From Bacteroidales bacterium (GTDB taxonomy: Bacteria; Bacteroidota; Bacteroidia; Bacteroidales; UBA932), in NCBI GenBank assembly GCA_017615445.1, contig JAGAAD010000005.1:1-17599 (forward strand): a stretch of 17,599 nt of DNA, in the 5' to 3' direction. This document shows positions 12,286 to 17,599 of the stretch, one piece after another (positions within the stretch are counted from its first letter, which is position 1; each line of letters starts with the position of its first letter). Position numbers and translations under genes: made by a program. The notes beneath the pieces are model-generated. The model worked only from the letters and a program-made list of their open reading frames with translations. It was not told the origin of the DNA and ran no database searches.

Positions 12286-15200
12286 ATGATCAGAACCGAA
12301 CTGACAAGACTCAAGTTCCCGGTTGCATTGCTCGCTTTTTTGCTCATCGCCTCGCAGGCCTTCGCGCAGGTGCAGGTGAAGGGTAAGGTGACCAGCGACG
12401 CAGGCCCCGAGCCGGGAGTGATAGTCTTCGTGAAAGGAAACGCCGGCAGCGGCACGATGACCGATGCGGACGGAAACTATTCACTCACCGTCGCCGGACC
12501 GAACGAGATTCTCATCTTCAGCCTCATGGGCTACAAGGAGCAGGAAATCAAGGTCGGCAACCGAAGCACAATCAATGTCCAGCTTGAAGAAGACGCAAAC
12601 CTCCTCGAAGAGGTGCTCGTGGTGGGCTACGGAACCCAGAAGAAGGAATTCGTCGTGGGCTCCGTCTCGCAGGTGAGCAGCAAGGATCTCCTGAAAGCTC
12701 CGAACACCAACGTCAGCTCCATGCTCGCCGGCCGTCTCGCCGAAATGACGGCGGTGCAGACCACCGGTATCCCGGGCGGAGACCAGGCCTCGCTGCTCGT
12801 GCGCGGAACCAGCACCTTCAACAGCAGCTCGCCTCTCATCCTCGTGGACGGCGTGGAGCGCTCGATGAACTACATCAACCCTAACGACATCGCTTCGATC
12901 TCCATCCTCAAGGATGCCGCCACCGCAGCAATCTACGGCGTGCGCGGCGGTAACGGCGTCATCATGGTCACGACCAAGAGCGGCTCCACCGGCAAGGCGC
13001 AGATAGTCTACGACGGTTCGGCTTCCTTCGACACGAACACTGTGACGCCGGAGCTCCTGACCGCGGACGAGTACATCTACTGGCACAACAAAGCCCGCGA
13101 GATGGACAACCAGACCCCGTTCTGGACTCCCGAGCGCATCCAGAGCCTCAAGGACCGCGGCCTCTATGCCGAGACAGACAACTGGGCCCTGATTTATAAT
13201 GATTATGGCCTCACCCGTCAGCACAACATCTCGGCGAGCGGCGGAACGGAGAAGTTCAAGTACTACACCTCGGTGGGCTACATGAACCAGCAGGGTATCC
13301 TGAAGAACACCTCGCTGGAGCGCTATAACGTCCGTGCCCATATCGACGCCCAGCTCTCGAAGGGCCTTCGCTACGACATCAACCTGTCCGCAGCGAACTC
13401 CGCGAGGGTGTGGCCGGGCCTCAGCATGCGTGACAACAAAGGAAAGGAAACCTGGCAGGGCGAGTTCTCGCCTCTGCGCCAGGCCTGCTACGCCATCCCT
13501 ATCCTGGCCACCGAATACAACGGCCTGCCTCTCGGATACACTAACGGAACTTACACCTACACCCCTCTGGCCGCTCTCAACACAGGCTTCCAGTACGAAG
13601 ACAGGTGGATGGCCGAAGTCCGCTCCAACCTCGAGTACGACTTCTCAGCCCTTGGCCTTGAAATCCTCAAGGGCCTCAAGGCAGGTGTCAACCTGGCTTA
13701 TAACTTCGATTATACGCTGAACCGCAATTATCTTGAGAGTTTCCAGCTCTATCAGTATAGCGCAGTGACCGACGACGTGGCCCAGAAGACTTCCCTCGGT
13801 ATCGGAGAGAACAACTTCAACAAGTCGCACTCGATGGGTTACAACCTTACCATCCGTCCGCAGATTAACTATGAGCGTGATTTCGGAAAGAACCACATTT
13901 CCGCGATAGCCTTCATGGAGCGCTACACCTACCACGGCGACACGATGACCGGTTCGAAGACCGGCTATGCCGAAGCTTCGCCTATCGACATCAGCTTCGG
14001 TCAGACTTTGCCGCAGACCCCCGTCTCCGGCGGTTACAACAACAGCGGCAGTTTCGGCACCGCAGGCCGCGTCAGTTACGCCTACGACAAGAAGTACCTC
14101 GCCGAGGTGACTCTCCGCGCCGACGCATCATACAAGTTCGCTCCCAAGAACAGATGGGGCTTCTTCCCGTCCGTCGCTCTCGGTTGGGTGCTCTCGGAAG
14201 AGAACTTCATGAAGGGTCTTTCAAACGTGAACTTCATGAAGATCCGCTTCTCTGCCGGTATCCTGGGCAAGGACGACACCGAGGCGTATCTCTACATGCA
14301 GACCTACAAATCCACCCGTCCGTCGACCACCTTCTACATCAGCGGTCAGCCGACTTCGATCTACTACACTTCGAACTATGTCTACGACGATCTGACCTGG
14401 TCCCGCACGAACACCTACAACGTGGGTTACGAACTGAAGATGTTCGGTAACCGCCTGTCCCTGGATCTGGATGTGTTCTACAAATACACTTCACGCATTC
14501 TTGAGTACGATTCGCTTGGCACTTATTCTCCATCGCTCGGTGGAAACAATCCTTCCTGGATGAACACCGGTGCGGTGGATAACCGCGGATTCGATATGAC
14601 TCTCAGCTGGGGCGACGCTTTCGCAAGCGGTTGGAGTTACACCGTGACCGGCATCCTCAGCTGGTCCCGCAACAGGCTGATCTCGAGGCGTCTCTCAGAC
14701 TCCTACCCGTCTTATCGTGCGCAGCTCGGTCAGCCTATGGGTTCCTTCTACGGCTTCCATGCCCTCGGTCTGTTCCAGACCCAGGAAGAAGCCGACCAGG
14801 CCCCCACAGCCCCGACCGGCTATGTCGAGATGGGTGCCATCAAGTACCAGGATGTGAACGGAGACGGCAAGATCAGCAGCACTGAAGACTTCGTGAAGAT
14901 CGGCCGTTCCAGCACTCCTGAGATGACCTTCTCCATGAACTTCGACGTGGCCTACAAGGGAATCTCGCTGAGCGTGCTGCTCCAGGGGGCGACCCTTTGC
15001 AACTACGCCCTCTGCGGCACATGGGCTAACGATAACATGGACAACACCATGTACACCCGCGCCTTCTACGGCGGTGGAAACACCCTCCGTTACCTGGTGG
15101 AGGATGCATGGACCCCCGAGAACACCGGAGCCCACTATCCCAAGCTCTCTGCCAGCACCAACGCCAACAACGCATGGATCTCCGACTGGTGGATACGCGA

Positions 15201-15420
15201 TGGAAGCTATCTCCGCGTCAAGAACGCGCAGCTGGCCTATGATTTCCCGACCGGATGGTTCGCAAGAACTCCGGTGACCGGTGTCCGCGTGTTCCTCGCC
15301 GGAACCAACCTTCTCACTTTCTCTCATTTCAAGTACATCGACCCCGAGAACCCCGGTATCAACAACGGCTACTATCCTCAGCAGAGGACGGTCAGCCTTG
15401 GAGCTAAAGTAACATTCTAA
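12286..15420 (+). CDS. SusC/RagA-family TonB-dependent outer-membrane transporter
   Basis: The protein has 1044 residues. The signal peptide is probably cleaved at AFA|QVQV (about residue 27). Residues 31-100 are a CarboxypepD_reg-like domain (VKGKVTSDAGPEPGVIVFVKG, then GNYSLTV and GYKEQEIKV). The SusC linker motif EEVLVVGYGTQKK is at 108-120. The plug domain (about 120-235) has the signature SISILKDAATAAIYGVRGGNGVIMVTTKSG. The rest is a 22-stranded-type barrel with the calcium-like DVNGDGKIS loop and the usual family ending in an aromatic residue (VTF). It imports oligosaccharides or other large ligands through the outer membrane with TonB/ExbBD energy, lidded by the SusD protein downstream. 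It starts the operon; susD follows after 16 nt. The ligand cannot be read from sequence. Confidence 0.95.
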   Translation: MIRTELTRLKFPVALLAFLLIASQAFAQVQVKGKVTSDAGPEPGVIVFVKGNAGSGTMTDADGNYSLTVAGPNEILIFSLMGYKEQEIKVGNRSTINVQLEEDANLLEEVLVVGYGTQKKEFVVGSVSQVSSKDLLKAPNTNVSSMLAGRLAEMTAVQTTGIPGGDQASLLVRGTSTFNSSSPLILVDGVERSMNYINPNDIASISILKDAATAAIYGVRGGNGVIMVTTKSGSTGKAQIVYDGSASFDTNTVTPELLTADEYIYWHNKAREMDNQTPFWTPERIQSLKDRGLYAETDNWALIYNDYGLTRQHNISASGGTEKFKYYTSVGYMNQQGILKNTSLERYNVRAHIDAQLSKGLRYDINLSAANSARVWPGLSMRDNKGKETWQGEFSPLRQACYAIPILATEYNGLPLGYTNGTYTYTPLAALNTGFQYEDRWMAEVRSNLEYDFSALGLEILKGLKAGVNLAYNFDYTLNRNYLESFQLYQYSAVTDDVAQKTSLGIGENNFNKSHSMGYNLTIRPQINYERDFGKNHISAIAFMERYTYHGDTMTGSKTGYAEASPIDISFGQTLPQTPVSGGYNNSGSFGTAGRVSYAYDKKYLAEVTLRADASYKFAPKNRWGFFPSVALGWVLSEENFMKGLSNVNFMKIRFSAGILGKDDTEAYLYMQTYKSTRPSTTFYISGQPTSIYYTSNYVYDDLTWSRTNTYNVGYELKMFGNRLSLDLDVFYKYTSRILEYDSLGTYSPSLGGNNPSWMNTGAVDNRGFDMTLSWGDAFASGWSYTVTGILSWSRNRLISRRLSDSYPSYRAQLGQPMGSFYGFHALGLFQTQEEADQAPTAPTGYVEMGAIKYQDVNGDGKISSTEDFVKIGRSSTPEMTFSMNFDVAYKGISLSVLLQGATLCNYALCGTWANDNMDNTMYTRAFYGGGNTLRYLVEDAWTPENTGAHYPKLSASTNANNAWISDWWIRDGSYLRVKNAQLAYDFPTGWFARTPVTGVRVFLAGTNLLTFSHFKYIDPENPGINNGYYPQQRTVSLGAKVTF

Positions 15421-15436
15421 CATGGGAGGAACGACA

Positions 15437-17080
15437 ATGAAAAAATACATCTTTATCGTCATCGCCGCTGCATGCCTCACCGCTTGCTCAGACTGGATCA
15501 ATGAAGCTCTTGACATCGATCCTTCCGATCGTTACTCCGTGACCTCGGTGTGGTCCACCGAAGGAAATGTGGACCAGTACCTGCTCGGTCTCTACAGCTA
15601 TGTCAAGGAAAACCATGGCACAGTCGGCGGAAACAGCAACCAGTCCGCATATTGGGACGCCTATTCAGACATAATCAAATCCAACTCCTGGAACCAGTAT
15701 AACCACCCTTACAACACCGCCTTCCTCCAGAACAGCTTCAGCGGAGAGAGCGCGGGCGTGTTCGAATGCTGGTCGGACAGTTACACCCGCATCCGCCGCT
15801 GCAACGAATTCCTTCGCGACGCTCCGGTCTACGGTGCCAAGCACGGAGAGACCTTCGTGAAGTCCCGCATGGCGGAGATGAAGTGCCTGCGTGCCTACAT
15901 CTACATCCGCCTGATGAAGATCTACGGCAAGTGCATAATTCGCGACGCCGTGGACGGACCGGACCAGAACGACAAGGCGCTCGCCACTCCGGACGAAGTC
16001 TGGGACTTCATCGAGGCCGACCTGCGCGATGCGGGCAGCAACATAAGGGCAGAGCAGCCTCGCGGCCGCATCACCCGCGCATTCGCATGGGGTCTCCTCA
16101 GTTCCGCGGCGCTCTACGCTGAGCGTTGGGATCTCGCCATCGAGGCGGCCGACTCCTGCGAGGCCTACGGCGGCACGCTCGATCCGAGCTATGCCAACAT
16201 CTTTGCGGACATCGACAGCCCCGAGCACCTGCTCACCTTTGAGTTTGTGCAGAACAAGCTCACGCATAGGGGAGACGTGTTCTTCAGGCCGTCTGGCGAC
16301 GGCGCGGAAGGCGGACTGCATCCCGGTGCGAACGTCTATGCAGTCTTCAACCCCACTTCGGAGCTGGTGGACAGCTATGAAATGGCGGACGGCACCCCGT
16401 TCAGCTGGGATGCCAACGGCGCGGATCCGTACAGCGGCCGCGAGGAGCGTTTCTATGCGAGCATCCTCTACAACGGAGCACCGTGGGAGGGCAGGACGAT
16501 CGAGACCTACGACGGCGGAACGGACAAGATAGTCGAGTTCAACACCTCCGGCGCCGCTCTCACCACCGTCACCGGCTACTACCTCAGGAAGTTCATCACA
16601 GAGGGCCAGACCGGCTGGGAGAAATACGGCAGCGACCACTTCGGAATCGTCATGCGCTTCGCGGAGGTGGTGCTGAACAAGGCCGAGGCATACGCTCAGA
16701 AGGGTGATTTAGTCAATGCCAACCTGCAGCTCAACCGCATACGCCAGCGCGTGCATCTGCCGGACAAGTCGGGCGCCGATCTGGCCACCGTCATGGCCGA
16801 CATCAAGCACGAGCGCATGGTCGAGCTCGCGGGCGAGGGACAGCGTTTCTGGGATCTCCGCCGCTGGAAAGACGCGGTGGATGTCATCAACCAGAAGAAC
16901 TTCCACGGCTGCTGGATTACCAAGAACCCGGACGACAGCTTCACCTACAAGCAGGTCAGCTGCGACGGCGCCGGAATGATCCACACCTTCCTCCCGAGCT
17001 ACTATGCCTTCGCGCTTCCGACCTCGGAAATCAACAACAACAATGCAATCTCTCCTTCCGACAACAATCCCGGATGGTAA
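15437..17080 (+). CDS. SusD/RagB-family nutrient-binding outer-membrane lipoprotein
   Basis: The protein has 547 residues from the ATG at 15437, preceded by GGGAGGAACG, a purine-rich Shine-Dalgarno-like stretch. An ATG at 15422 would add five residues before the signal and is less likely. The lipobox is LTAC (Cys17). Family hallmarks are the N-terminal TPR-like helices (YTRIRRCNEFLRDAP; CLRAYIYIRLMKIYGK), the C-terminal ERMVELAGEGQRFWDLRRWKDA block and a typical ending (LPTSEINNNNAISPSDNNPGW). It sits on the outer face of the outer membrane as the lid of the SusC pore and binds the incoming ligand. It is cotranscribed with susC upstream and with the lipoprotein gene 15 nt downstream. Confidence 0.95.
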   Translation: MKKYIFIVIAAACLTACSDWINEALDIDPSDRYSVTSVWSTEGNVDQYLLGLYSYVKENHGTVGGNSNQSAYWDAYSDIIKSNSWNQYNHPYNTAFLQNSFSGESAGVFECWSDSYTRIRRCNEFLRDAPVYGAKHGETFVKSRMAEMKCLRAYIYIRLMKIYGKCIIRDAVDGPDQNDKALATPDEVWDFIEADLRDAGSNIRAEQPRGRITRAFAWGLLSSAALYAERWDLAIEAADSCEAYGGTLDPSYANIFADIDSPEHLLTFEFVQNKLTHRGDVFFRPSGDGAEGGLHPGANVYAVFNPTSELVDSYEMADGTPFSWDANGADPYSGREERFYASILYNGAPWEGRTIETYDGGTDKIVEFNTSGAALTTVTGYYLRKFITEGQTGWEKYGSDHFGIVMRFAEVVLNKAEAYAQKGDLVNANLQLNRIRQRVHLPDKSGADLATVMADIKHERMVELAGEGQRFWDLRRWKDAVDVINQKNFHGCWITKNPDDSFTYKQVSCDGAGMIHTFLPSYYAFALPTSEINNNNAISPSDNNPGW

Positions 17081-17095
17081 AAATCAGATCAGAAG

Positions 17096-17527
17096 ATGAA
17101 ACGCATACTATCATTATTAGCAATCGCGGCCCTGGCCCTGGGTGCTTCTTCATGCGCCAAGCCGGACGCTGATTTCGTCCACGACGACGCTACTATCAGC
17201 GCCATCTACATCTGCACGACTATGAAGGATGCCACAGGTAAGGAGTTGCCTTACAAGGAAGCCGGAGTAATCGATCAGGAAACCGGGGAGGTCGTGTTCA
17301 CTATCCCGAAAGCCAAACGTAAGGACATAGACCTTACCGCAGTCAAACTGAGGGCGAACGTGGGCTTCGACGCCTATGTCAAGGTCACCAAGGAACTCGG
17401 CAAGGATGTGGACCGCACTCTCTACGGCGTCCACGACATCTCCGAAGGAATATACCTGACCGTCACCGCCAAGATGACGGGCAGGACAAAAGATTATCAT
17501 CTCACTGGAAAATACGCTAAAGAATAA
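17096..17527 (+). CDS. Small SusE-position lipoprotein, possibly DUF5018-like
   Basis: The protein has 143 residues. The signal peptide ends in the lipobox ASSC (Cys20). The mature part reads as one beta-sandwich: ATISAIYICTTM, a short insert, then GVIDQETGEVVFTIPKAKRKDIDLTAVKLRANVGFDAYVKV and a final YLTVTAKMTGRTKDYHLTGKY. The 'isa...v.id.e.g.v.ftip......dlt.vkl' pattern resembles DUF5018 and related Ig-like lipoproteins that accompany SusC/SusD pairs. It lies 15 nt after susD and 18 nt before the next gene, so it belongs to the operon and is probably a surface glycan-binding or accessory lipoprotein. The family name is tentative. Confidence 0.75.
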   Translation: MKRILSLLAIAALALGASSCAKPDADFVHDDATISAIYICTTMKDATGKELPYKEAGVIDQETGEVVFTIPKAKRKDIDLTAVKLRANVGFDAYVKVTKELGKDVDRTLYGVHDISEGIYLTVTAKMTGRTKDYHLTGKYAKE

Positions 17528-17545
17528 CAACCAAAATTAACAAAC

Positions 17546-17599
17546 ATGAAAGCATCAAAATTTTTCTTTGCGGCTCTCGCCGTCATCGGCGCGATCGCA
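17546..17599 (+). CDS. Start of a secreted protein, truncated by the window edge
   Basis: The ATG at 17546 opens 18 codons, encoding MKASKFFFAALAVIGAIA, a clear signal peptide core with basic N-terminus and hydrophobic stretch. It is the fourth gene of the susC-susD operon, 18 nt after the previous stop. Position suggests a surface glycan-binding protein or secreted enzyme of the locus, but nothing beyond the signal is visible. Confidence 0.7.
   Translation, partial: MKASKFFFAALAVIGAIA

Noticed and set aside
15422..15436. Upstream ATG for susD (MGGTT extension)
   Set aside because: Those codons contain the GGGAGGA ribosome-binding stretch, and the MKK at 15437 gives a standard lipoprotein signal.
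15665..16639. 324-residue minus-strand frame inside susD
   Set aside because: It is a shadow of susD, which carries all family hallmarks; the translated antisense protein is low-complexity Val/Ala/Arg with no domain.

Overview
The window looks like a chromosomal piece from a Bacteroidota bacterium, most likely order Bacteroidales. The signs are a SusC/SusD pair, many lipoproteins with a Cys lipobox, a BspA-type leucine-rich-repeat C-terminus, promoters of the TTTG-N19-TAnnTTTG class, and a membrane TPR/HTH regulator of a type common in this phylum. Genus cannot be set from this sequence. The aro and Sus regions are visibly GC-rich; about 2.0-4.5 kb is AT-richer and looks accessory.

Layout. 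1-275: 3' end of a BspA-like surface protein (+). 302-1959: two minus-strand genes, a membrane-anchored TPR regulator with a C-terminal HTH and, downstream of it, a small gene holding only a copy of that HTH domain. 2070-3038: a plus-strand toxin-antitoxin-like pair with an overlapping junction, a palindromic operator over the -33 box and an apparently leaderless mRNA, closed by a 17-bp hairpin terminator. 3167-4440: minus-strand two-gene operon, an outer-membrane beta-barrel protein then a lipoprotein. 4441-4702: no gene, but dense structure: a promoter palindrome shared with the TPR regulator, four alternating copies of a 9-bp inverted-repeat unit, three GC-rich hairpins and the tRNA terminator. 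4703-4787: tRNA-Leu(CAA) on the minus strand with a textbook Bacteroidota promoter.

4885-9796: plus-strand operon aroB, an aroD-aroA fusion, and a lipoprotein with LamG-like and glycerophosphodiester phosphodiesterase domains. Both junctions are 4-bp ATGA overlaps. It meets head-on, with overlapping stops, a minus-strand operon (12189 to 9788) encoding a phosphodiester glycosidase (NAGPA/DUF2233) lipoprotein and a DUF4832-like lipoprotein, again with a 4-bp overlap. Divergent from that operon, across a shared palindrome, runs a plus-strand susC-susD-lipoprotein operon whose next gene leaves the window after its signal peptide.

Working together. The two shikimate proteins supply three steps of chorismate synthesis (DHQ synthase, DHQ dehydratase, EPSP synthase). 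The genes from 7.9 to 17.6 kb look like a polysaccharide-utilisation-type locus: SusC/SusD for capture and uptake, and two phosphodiester-cleaving lipoproteins of unrelated folds (GDPD and NAGPA). This suggests, as inference only, a substrate carrying glycosyl- or glycerol-phosphodiester bonds, for example a teichoic-acid-like or phosphorylated glycan. The least explained parts are the nested palindrome block at 4498-4660 and the TA-like pair.
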